DNA of 64,000 nucleotides, from positions 14,893,501-14,957,500 of the forward strand of contig CM042567.1 in NCBI GenBank assembly GCA_023630585.1, given 5' to 3'. Below the pieces are notes generated by a model, which worked only from the letters and a program-made list of their open reading frames with translations, had not been told where the DNA came from and made no database searches. This document shows positions 41,855-53,999 of this stretch, in pieces. A program made the position numbers and the translations under genes. Each line of letters opens with the position of its first letter. Position 1 is the stretch's first letter. Origin of the DNA: Cranoglanis bouderius (lineage: Eukaryota; Chordata; Actinopteri; Siluriformes; Cranoglanididae).

Positions 41855-44132
41855 ACATATTCAGTTCCATTCAGCTCCATTATTTAGATATTTTTGTCCA
41901 ATTAAAAAAAAAAGAAGAATAAAATTAATTATACATTCACTGATCTTTCCCCTGAAATTCAATTGATCACAAAATTACTTACAGATCTTCCTCAAATTCT
42001 TCTTTATGATCACATGATTACAGTATATCTTATTTAATCATGACAGAAACCCCCGTATTTTCCTCCCTCCCAATACAGTGTTTTCAGTGTATAAAAGCGA
42101 ACAAAAGAATGTGAGAAACTCAGTATGATGGTACTCCACCCTCTCCACAAGTCTCATGTCAAGATTTACTAAAACACATACAGTGCACCTATCAATCAAT
42201 CCTGATTTAGAGGAATTTCCTCATGGCTTCCACTGTGATGTTCAATAAAACGAGTAAACAAACTCCTATGAGAGAAGTTTCTGCATTCAAACAAAACTTT
42301 TGATGGCACTGAGGCTGGCATTCACCTAGTGACTGAACCTGAAAAAGATGCTGCAGCTCCAGCAATTCATTCAAATCTCACAACAGCTGACAAGTGTGAA
42401 GATGTCAGGTTACTCAAAAAAAAAAATAAAATAAAAATAAAATAATAAAAATAAATAAATAAAAATTTACTTCCTTTGATTGTGTCAAAAAGATTCACTT
42501 CAAATTCAACATGTCCATCAATAAATGTCTTGTTATATACCAATAGGGGGAGAAGTGAGAAGCTTGGGAGGGTTACAGAGCATCAGGCACACCTTTCCTT
42601 CCAAAATCCAACCTCCAGCTGTTCAGGAAACCCTGCAGCCTATCACCCAGACTACAAAATATAAAAGTGGATATCTACAGTTAAAAATCTTGTACAGATT
42701 TGTCTCTCTCTCTCACCTCCCTGTGAACATAATGAAATAATGTAATATCACCAATCTCTTAAAGTCTCTATGATAGAAAACTGTACACATACTATTTAAA
42801 GCACGTTGTAGAGAAAAGTGAAAAAAGCCCTGTATAGCAGGTTTAGTCTCTTGCATGACCAGTGCAAGAAAGCTAACCACTTTTTTTTTGGTATGGTTTT
42901 TTTCTTTTTTTGCTATGCTGGCTAATGCGATTTAAGACACCAGACTGTAAACTAAGTGGACATGAGAAGGTTCACACAGAAGGCCGGTTTCAGGTAGCAT
43001 CTCATAAATATCCCTAAATTTGAAGCATGTATGCATGAAGCTTAGAAGTAATTTTGCTTTATTTTTAGGTGCTCTAAAAAAATCTTGACTCGATCTTGGA
43101 GGATTAGCATTTCAGCCAGCACCAATAAATACATGGACATTCAAGATCTAGCAGCAAACCACTAGCTCTAAGAGCTCTAGAAAAGCAGCAGTAATTGCAC
43201 TGGTAGTTAGTCTGAATTGTTGAAAGGAATCAACGCTCCAGTAAACGGCCTGAATCCACACTCCGCTCAGTGCTGAGGATGGAGGCCCCTTTGTGGACAG
43301 GAAGATCCCCAGAGTGGGGGTGGTGGGGTGGGTGGTCACACAAAACAAAACAAAAAACACCTGCTCCATCATGGCATAGCTAAGCTCATGCAAAGCCACT
43401 AACCACAGAGGTTCTGTGGTCTGTGTGTGTGCTTCACCCAATGTGACAGAATGATTGATGGCAAATTGTGTGCGTGTGTGTGTGTGTGCTTGCTTTTCTA
43501 GTTGCAGATTACTCCCTTCATGCAACAGCATAATATTTTCTAGAACAAACAAAAAACAAGAAAGACAAAGCTATTATAATCCACTAAATAACAGGCTAAA
43601 ATATAACCATGATTATTACTAATAATTAAAAAATAAAAACACCTCAATCCCACTGACAAGTGATTAATCTGAGGAGAAGAGAAAAATGTGTGGAGGGAGG
43701 GGGGTTTAAATGGTGAGACAACACAGCAAGGAAAAAGAAAAAAACAAAACTCAAGACCTACAGTTAACATTGGGATATTACCATATCAGACAGTTAAAAT
43801 TGGTCCAATGCCTGCCGCGGAGTTTAAAGGAATATCACTAAACCTTAATTATTTCTAAAATAATCCAATTCATTTTCAATACCAAAGCACAAGTTCTACC
43901 GTTCTCCAATAATGTCATTATAGGCAAGAAGATATAGGTGTGAGAGTCTCTGTCAGTGTGAGGCTGGTTGGTGTGCTGAGTAAGATGCTGACATGGCTAC
44001 AGTACTACTGATTGTTTAGGATGTTCCCATCGCTCTGGTGGAGGACTCGAACACGCCACAGGCCATCTTTGCTTGTGTGTCGCATTGTCATTCCTTCATC
44101 AGCAAATTGCAGCAGGATTCTTTAGTTTTGCC

Positions 44133-44183
44133 TCATTGTTCATGAGCAGCACTGGTGCCTCGTACCTGACCGGTTTTACGAAG
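44133..44183 (-). CDS. pitpnb: pitpnb terminal coding exon 11 (sp2-like tail)
   Basis: The exon encodes LRKTGQVRGTSAAHEQ and stop TGA after the acceptor TCTCTTTCAG. Gln262 sits where mammalian splice form 1 has phosphorylatable Ser262. A Gln at this site is recalled for the mammalian alternative tail (sp2). No second, Ser-type last exon was recognised nearby. Confidence 0.93.
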   Translation of the reverse strand, partial: LRKTGQVRGTSAAHEQ

Positions 44184-44810
44184 CTGAAAGAGACGAGGGA
44201 AGGGGGGAAAGGAGAAAATGTTAAGGGTAAAATGATTGAAAGTGAAAGAAGGGCAAAGACCAAGCCTATTTTGAGCAGCACCAAAATTTGGTACCGTTGT
44301 ACATTTTGGGACACATACCCTATACATTCCATCATTTGCCATACAAGCACCCGTATGAGTTAATGTGCCAACAGTGAGATGAACGGGTCTTATCTCACAC
44401 CTACTTCAGCATTGCAGCTGTAAGACCAGAAGTGGTTTCAACACTATGCCTTTTACCACATGCTCACTCAAAGAGAATGAAATGTACACAGTACACTCAC
44501 TCAGACCACTGAAGATAAACATTTCATATTTCGGAAATATAAAAAAAGAAAGGGTTAGTAATGAATAGTTAGTAACAGACACGAGACCAACTTCATAAGC
44601 ACTGGAGCAGAGAAAGCTGAAAAGGACACAGTGAAACAGCTGAACAGAGGGAGGAACAACAACAGATCACATATGAAGCCAGTGTACTGTACCCAAGCAT
44701 TCAACTCCTTTCTAAGAAATAGAATGTTTGTTAGTATAGTGAGCCTGTAGACAGAAAATGATGGCACTGTCAGAGCGGAGCATCATCTCTCCACACTGAA
44801 TATGAGATTT

Positions 44811-44841
<31 letters not shown>

Positions 44842-47800
44842 AAAAAAAAAAAAAAACAACTGTGGTTGAGGAAGTAGGTTGAGACACAAAATCCCAAATG
44901 GAAGAAGACTATGAGAAAAAAGACGTAATGATTGTTAGTTTACATGATTGGCACCATGTACAGGCAAGCCTGAGGATGGTAGAGGACTGACTGCCTCCAT
45001 TGTGGTTCACAAGCCTAAAGTAAGAACATAAACTTCTCTCCCAATGGTTGTCAATTTTAGTACTATTTTTCCAAATTTTCCCTGCTCCAATAAAGCTTTC
45101 TGAAGTTTTCGCAGCTCCTGAGGTCTTGAAGAGCTGGATCAGTTGTGTAATGCTATTGAAAACATTAAACTGCGATCCGCAAGACTAAAAACTTGTGCTC
45201 TCATATAACGATCCCTGATCCAGTTTTTTTCCTGATCGTTTTGAAGTCATGATCAGTAGATGAGCTCAGACCTCTGTTTCTGATTTGTCATGTTGGGTGG
45301 TGCAGGTTGTCTTGGCCTTGGCAAACACTCCAACACGTCTGGCTGCCTTAAGCACTCTCTAGGGAATAATCATTGCTTTGACTAATCTTAAAACATGACA
45401 GAGGCTTTTCATGACACCCTTCTTGTAAGCTGGTGTCTCGATGTATTCCTAATTCCTGCTAGCGGTGAACCTAAATGGAGACAGTGCTTGGAAACGAGAG
45501 AAATCATTAAGGAACGAATGAATGCAAGCAATGAGAACACAAAACACAGACACCATGAGTCCTGGCAAACTTACGGAGCTCATTCCACCCGTATGCCTAT
45601 CAGATGGCCAACCCCTAATCTTCAGCCGCTGTTGTGCCTCTTACTTTGCCTTTATGACGCATCTACATACAAAACAGAAGCTTGTTAGCACACACAATAT
45701 AGTCACACTGCTTTAACACTCCTGGTTGGTTTAAAGGGGAAAGGGTTACAGAAAGGGGAGGACGACATCATCATCATCATCATCATCATCATAATTAACA
45801 TCAAATTCTCAAATAGGCTTTGGAAAAGCAGCACTTGGAAGGTCTTGGGTCTGGAAGACAAAGCCAAACTAAACTATCAGATTAAATATTAGGCAAAATC
45901 AGCACAGTTTAAACTTGGCAGAGGAATAGTAGCAGAGAAACAAATTGTTCAATGTTAGGGCTTAGTACCTCGGCTCCAACTCCATCATATTTGCCACGTT
46001 CACAGGAGGGGAAAAAAACGTCCATTTTTAAAACTTAAATAATAACAGAATGGGACTAATGAGACTGAAAAGTTGACCATCTGAGAATCAATATTACCTA
46101 TTAATTTTGGCAAACTACTGCTAAGAGTTCAAGTAATACCAGACTACGCCTTGGGCCCTTGGAAGAGAGAGTATTGATCAATAGTTCCCAAGGAATGGAA
46201 AGTCTGTGGTTTTCCTTGGCTGTGTGCTGAAAATGATCACAGAGTGCGTCAGGCTTTGGAGGGGCCGCACGGCTGGATCGCATTTCTAACAGGCTGACAG
46301 GAAGAAGCTGGGCCAATTACCAGCCTTCTTTGTGCTGGGTTACATTCAACAAAAACATGCACTGAAAATAGAGAATATTATAGAGTGGCCAGTGGCACCC
46401 AGAAGAAGAAAACAATACTGAACAGATCTGCAAGTCCTTTAAAGCACGAAAGTGTGCTTTTCTCATTATGTTACAACCTGGTGTGAAAACATGGAGGTGT
46501 TGATGATTAAACACACAGTGTCATATACCTGATTTGTAATTTTGCAGAATTCAAAACTAGGGCTGAATAACAACTGGACACAGATTAATAACAAAACTCA
46601 TGAATTAGAATTTTTTTTTTTTTTTTTTTTTAAATCACAATATTCTAAAGTCATAGCTAAATTTGTGTCTTGAAAATTAAATATAATTAGTAAGCACTGA
46701 GTTAGACAAGCACAAACTGCATGAGATTTACTGCTCCTGGACAGCAATATGTTTTACATTTACAACAACAAAGACTGAAATAGCCACCTTAACCACACAC
46801 TACATGTACCACCAGGCCCCAATCAGCAGCTGAGTCAGGCCACCCTAGGACTGCTTCTTGAATTTATTAACAGTGGTTGCAGTCAACAGAGTTTTGTTGA
46901 TGTAGAACCCAGCTGTAGTCATTCCGCACTGGGAGCAACAATGTGGAAGTCACTCACATAAGTGCCCGCACTCACGTAATGTAATGGTGCACTATTAAGA
47001 CACCAAATAATACAATCATTAAACCCGTTTCAGTCCTTTTTAAATGTGATAACACTGTTCTGCACACAGGTCTTACCTCCTCTAGCTCCTTCTGTGTCTC
47101 GGCTTCCATCCGCCGGATGTCCTCCATGGTGAGCTCCACCCACCTGTCGATCCAGCAGAAAAGCTGCCGGTGGAAGTTGGTGAAGATCCTTTTCTCTTGC
47201 TGCAGAGAGAGGAGCAGAAAAAGCTAATTCTATTCATTCAAAATCAACATGACACAGCTACAGTGCGCTTAACATTCTCAAGGAATGCAACGATAAACAA
47301 GCCATGGCTTAAAAGTCACAGGTACCTCAGAGTACCTTTGCTGAAGTGCACATATATAACACTTCAGAAGACACTACTTTTGAGCAGACTATAGAAAGTT
47401 TCAAGAAGAGTGAGTGAATGTTCATATTTACTTTGTGGATGAAGTGCTCTATTTTGCTTTGAAGGCCCCACCACTTGAACTTCACGGTGACGAGTTTGTA
47501 TGCACACATTCGTGGAGTGTCTGTCTTTGCAATGAGCTCTGCCTGTTGAAAAGTAAATGGAATTATCCAGCACATAAAGGAGTTCAGAAATCCTACAACG
47601 TAAACAGCAAAGCAAAACAGTCAGTTCTAAACTGGACAACGAACGATATGATGGCAATGTATCAGACAACTAATTTAGACCTAAGAAAGTCGTGTCCTCG
47701 AGTTTCGAGTGGCATTGCCACCCACCCACACAATAAAATGAGTGCCTCCTTCACAACTTGTTAGTTGCCCTCAAAAACTAATACCTTTATGCAGCATGGC

Positions 47801-50800
47801 ACTGTCATTTCACCCATTCCTATGGACACATGCACTCACCCGGCACTTTAATAGGAACTTTTGCACACCTGCTTATTTGTTCAGTTATCCAGTCAGACAA
47901 TCATGCGACAGCAGCACAATGTATAAAATAATGCAGGTTAAGGGCTTCAGTTAATGTTCACATCAAACATCAGAATAGGGGGAAAAATGTGACCCTTTGA
48001 CCCTAGCAGGCTGCTTTGAGTATTTCTGAAACTGCTGATCTCCGGGGATCTCCTGTGTTATGAGTTACCATAGTCTTCCTGTCAGCTCATACCAGTCTGG
48101 CCATTGTCCTCTGAACTCTCTCATCAACAAGACGTTTCCGCCTGCAGAACTGCTGCTCTATTTTTGTTTTTCACAGAATTCTGCGTATAAAGACTGCTGC
48201 AAGTGAAAATTCCAGATCAGCAGTTTCTGAAACACTCAAGCCAGTCCATCTGGCACTAACAACCATATCACAGTCAGCATCACTGAGATCACATTATCCC
48301 CATTCTGATGGGGTTGATTTTACACATTGTGCTGCTGCTGCCCTCAGATTTAATAATCTCATGAATTAGAAGATTCATGAAATTGAATAGGTGTTTCTGT
48401 TAAACGGGCAGTTACTGTGCATCATCTTTGATATAAACAAACACTGTGAAAGTGACTGAAAAACACAGTAGCAGTTTTCACACCTTCCAGTTTTGGCCTA
48501 GTGGACCTCGGCCTGTCTTCTCCGAGTGAAAGAGTGCAGGGTCTTCGTCTGGTTTATAGTCCTGCAGGACACACCACCACATTATTTTTGTCACAGATGT
48601 AAACTTAGATTTGAGATCTACGCACAGTAACATTTCCTTTTTATTATGTAATAATAAGCAAAGTAGAGTTTAGACATTAGATATAGAGAGTAGACGCATT
48701 CAGATTTTCATCTACTCTTAACAGATACTCTGTCAGACACATACACTGCCTTTTAATCTCCAAGACCTGTACACTGTATACCTTGCACAGATGGTGACTA
48801 GGATTAACCCTGCCCCAAAACTGATCCACTTAAGTCATTAAAGATACAAAGCAAGAAGATACCTCAACACTCTGAGCTCTAGTCACCCCTTTATACAAAA
48901 AAAAAAAAAAAGGGGGGGGGGTTGGGGGGGGGGGCAGTTAAGAACAGAATGAACTAGATGGTGGTAGCACCAAAAGAATAGTTTGCCAAAATGAATAGTT
49001 TGGCAAAATGAATACAATATTCGATTTAGCCCATATGCAGCCAGGCAGACAATGTACGATTTGCGTCCACAGTTTTCACCAATGCTACAAGACTATTGTA
49101 TTTACAATCACCAGCATGGCTGTATGGCATTACTTACAAACTAGATTAGAGAGTTCTGAGGCAGATATTTAAAGTTTGTAGGCATATATTTACAAAAAGG
49201 ATTTTGTCCATGATGTGCATACTTCCTTTACTTACTCGCTGAATCAGCTCCACAGCTCCAGTGCAAAACTAAAGAAGCAATCATTAAACTCAAACATGCC
49301 TTGGCTGAATGTCAACAATTGGGGTGAAGAGAAAACTAAGTTTGAATTTTTGCCAAAACATTTCTTTAGCCTCTAGACTTTCTTTGGAGCAGGACCAATT
49401 TCCCAATGACAGTCAGGTCCCTACTACTGATTTTATAAGCAAGGCTAACTTTACAGAAATGGGTAAAAAAGCATCTGGGTTTGTTTATGCTTGCTATACA
49501 GTTACCTCTGTTGTGTTGTATTGTATTATTTTATGTCAGAATTCAAAAATAATCACAGCAAATACTGGGCGAAATCTGTAGAGCCTGAACTAGTCTATTT
49601 TCTACGGAATTCCTCCCAATCTAATACACAATCAACAAATAATCAGACTAACAATAAGTGATCATGAATATTTGCGGACTCACCCCAGGCTCCACTTGTG
49701 ACTTATCTGCTATGTCGATGTGCACCACCTCGACTGTCTTCCATGTCTCCGGGTCTAATGCATGTACCTAGTTATAAAGCAGAGAACATGGACACAGTCG
49801 GGTAAGGATAATTAAGTAATCAGTTCAGGGTTTAAAAAAAAAAAAAAAAGACTGAATAAAAGGAATAATACGGTGTGTTTTGAAGGGTCTGTCATCACTT
49901 ACGTTTTCTGTGAAGCCCATATCTGGTTTGTGCCATGTCTCAATTTTGATCATAAAGTCATCTTTCATGTATTCATTCTGCAAAAGCAGGGGTTACAGTC
50001 AGATGTACTGTATAGTAAAATACACACAAGCACAGAATTTGTTGCATAGTGTAAGTAACTACGCCTTTAAATTCAAACTGAATACAAACTGCAAGTGACT
50101 CATTGTCAACACAACCACTGTTTCTCTAAAAGAAGTAATTGACGGCAGACTGTAAAATTTAACAATACTCACTGTCACAACTGAAGCAAATGATGCAGCA
50201 AGCAGGAAATGTGGTGGAAAGAAATAAAAAAAATAAATCAGTCATTAGATGGACAGTACTTCATAACTCAAAACCAGGCACTGGAAACTTCTCTACTGTT
50301 ATTTAGATCCAAAAATACTAAATTTAACAGAGTATTTGATTTCAGAGGCTCATATCAAAATCTTAAAATAGTAAAAAAAAATAGTTTTAGTACCAAGTGA
50401 TCAGATTTTACACAGGTTTGAGAGCAAGTGCTTGATGAAAAGTGTGTGAGACTGGGCTGAAGGCAAAACGTACTAGTGCGGCAGTATGGGTAGGCGTTCC
50501 AGGCTTTTTCATGGAATACTAGAGCCCCCTCTGGTGCGATCATCTTCACAAAACCAGGCACTTTACTGTGGCAATAAAAAAAAAGAAAGACACAGACTAG
50601 AACAGCAATCACACCATCATTACAACAGTTCCTCTTTTTGTTCCCTATTTTATTACGGAAGCTGCAGTTTCACAATCATCCATCATTGTTTTATAGGATG
50701 AATTCCTACTTTTACTAAGAAAAAAAATCAACATTAGAAATTAAAAAGACACATTACTTGCGCTAGCGTTCAATATCTTTCAGAAGATGTGGTACTCAAA

Positions 50801-51271
50801 ATTAAGCAATCTTTTATTTGGGGGAAAAAACTGTGGTAGTATAGTTCTCACATTTCAAATTAAAATGTGAGGAATAAAACAAGAGGCTGTGCTGTTATAG
50901 GGTGGAAAAAAACAAACAAAAGAAAGAATGTTAAACCACAGTAATTTGACAATCGCAATGTTTTTCTATTTATTAACAAATAACAAATCACATTCTACAT
51001 TATATGTTGTCTTTGTTAAAGAACAGATTTTGAATCTGATTGTTTTTAGGCTTAACGTGGTGATGATACAAGCCCTGTTCTTACTATATAAATATAACAT
51101 ATTAGAACGAGTGCATTAATTTAGAAAAGCAATCCTTCTTGCATCCAGAACTCGAGAATACAACAGTGCTGTGGTATAAACTAATTTAACATGAACCATG
51201 TGAGAAGAGTAATGGTGAGTTACTGCACCACATTAACTCTGTTTTAGCTGATACACCGTTGAGACAGAGTG

Positions 51272-51302
<31 letters not shown>

Positions 51303-52474
51303 AGTTCACCAACCTTTTTAAGTGGTAGATCTTGTGTGTGTATTGTCCCTTTTCCCCCTCTTTTTCGTACGCTTCATTTTTCAGCACTTCGATGCCCTCT
51401 CCGCCGCCGGTCTCGTTTTTGCTGGCCTCAGCCACAGAGAAAAGCTGGCCCACTTGGTACTGTGTGGTTGGGTAAAGAAAAAAAGAAAACACAATTACAA
51501 GCCTATTAACATGGAATTCTCCTATTATTTGCAACCATCAAGTCATTCAACCATCAAGGAAATCTGTGGTCAAAAGAGACAAACAAACAGACTGGCATTC
51601 AAATAAAGAATAAAGGCTACAAGAACGTGCTGCAAAAGAACAGTCAGGCTGCAATTCAAACAGATCGATTAAACCCGCAGGTCATGTTCTGCTTGTTTCA
51701 TTCAGCCAAATAAAAATCAGTCCACTTACGCATGTAACTGTTGTTTCTCACATAAAATCTATGTGTAAGGTACAAGGTAAAGGCTTTGGGGTTGTAAAAG
51801 TCACACAAAAAAATAAATAAATAAATAAAAATAAAATAAAATAAAATAGTGCGTTTAATGGATCCATCCTAATTAAGAAAAGGGGCCTTTTGTACAAGTC
51901 TCTGTATTGTTTGACAGTGTGGTGTGATAGCGCACAGACCATGGTACTTTTTACGTTAACTGCTTTTTACGTTAGAGATACAATAGCGTTCTTGTCAATA
52001 CCAAATCATAGTGAAGCCAGAGAAATAGACAGCTGCTTTGAGATAAACAACAGATTCATTTAGATGTAGTACAAAGCATATTGGCCAGATTACATTATAA
52101 ACCAGGCTCTTTTGAACCGGTCTCAACTTACACAAAGACTGGTATAAAGTACTACTTCAGTCATGGCAACTGTTAGCAAATTAGCACAGCAGTAAACAGT
52201 AGGGAAACACAATTGTAGTTGAATGTTTATGCTATGAAATCTGTATTCCATTAAGCTCAGCCCTCAAGCATTCCACTTGGAGCGTGTAGATGTAAATCCT
52301 GTGCAGGGCCGACATGTCGCCACGGGGCGTCTAATACCAGCTTTTCTCGACCACACACAACTGAACTTTTGTGTTAAATGTAACCTGCGGTACACACACA
52401 CACACTCGCACACTGGGACTGTGAGTGATTTGATCAAGTGTTGTTTTGGTGATTATTTCACATTTTGTTCAAGA

Positions 52475-52508
<34 letters not shown>

Positions 52509-53540
52509 ACAAACCACAAGAAAAATCAGGTTTCCAAGTTCCAGCAAATTTACAGTTAGGAACATTGTTGTATATACAGTATGAACAGGATTTTTACACT
52601 TCAAATACACTTAATACAGGGTGTCCCAAAAGTCTCCATTAAACGGGACTACTTATGCCAACAGTATGTCGGTTGTGCCTTCGTCAGTGGATGTTCGTGG
52701 ACGTCCACTTCTTCTCGGTTGGTCCGCAACACTTCCAGTCTTTTTGAATTTGTTAATGAGTTTGGCAACAGTGTCGTGTGTGAAGTGCTCGCCATGTTTC
52801 CTGTTAAAGTCCATCGCAACCTTGCGACAGCTTCCTGATCCAGCCATGAGAATGATTTCAGTATGTCCTTCTTTTGTCAAAGGCATGCTTAAAGCCTATT
52901 CAAAAAATTATATCAGTATGAAAACTTTTAGAAGATATTTTGCTTAAAAAAAAAAAAAGTGTTTTCCCCTACGATAGTAGACTTTTGGGACACTCTGCAG
53001 TTAACGGACTGTGCAAAAAAAAAAGAAAAAAAAAAAGGCAGGAAATGTAATGTGAAGCCTTTGTTGGTTTTAAACTGTTACAACATCATTATCAGTCTCT
53101 TTTGACATTACTGGGGATAAGGAAATGTCAAATTAGAGATAAGAAGTGGAACACTCACCTCTTCTACCGAGCATGGCAAGACCACACGGCTGTGCAAAAG
53201 ACACAGAGAACGGAATGAGAAACACAGACACAGTTACAGTATCAGTCCAAACGACAAGTCATTTTGTATGGTAAGGTCATATTAAACACGAGAAGAGAGA
53301 ACACAGGTTCCCAACCCTGGTCCTGGAGAACCTCATGCATGTCCTGCACATTGTAGTGTTTTTTTATTCTTCTCTAGTACGCCTGATTTAACTAATCAGC
53401 TCATTACACATCTTAATGTTGTAAGGTTATAGTGGGTGTGTTAGAACAGGGAATACACTAAAATGTGCAAAAAAAAAAAAGGGGGGGGGGGGGGGGGGGT
53501 CTGCAGGACCAGGTTTTGGAGCCTGTGGTGTTATTCTCGG

Positions 53541-53573
<33 letters not shown>

Positions 53574-53939
53574 TCATTTACACTTGTTCCACACTTGACA
53601 TGAATTCGAAGAAACTAGGACATAAAAAGAGCTGCGTCATTAATCCTAAATCTATCCTGTGCAACGACGGTGAAGAAAGAGTCCATATCACACATGCACA
53701 AAACCCTGAGCCCGGGCGACCGTGTGGCTTCCTGATCACAAAGCTCGAATGCTGATTATTTATGTTATGAATAATCAAAATCCAGACCACAGGCCACGTC
53801 AACGCTTTACAAGCTCAAAACCACAGCATGCAAACTGCAACGTTCCAGGAAACTTCAGCGCGAGTGAGACGTTGGTCCAACACAAAGTTGTGTAGGAGTA
53901 GAGCTTTAGGGGGAAAAAAAAATAAAAATAAAAATAAAA

Positions 53940-53999
<60 letters not shown>

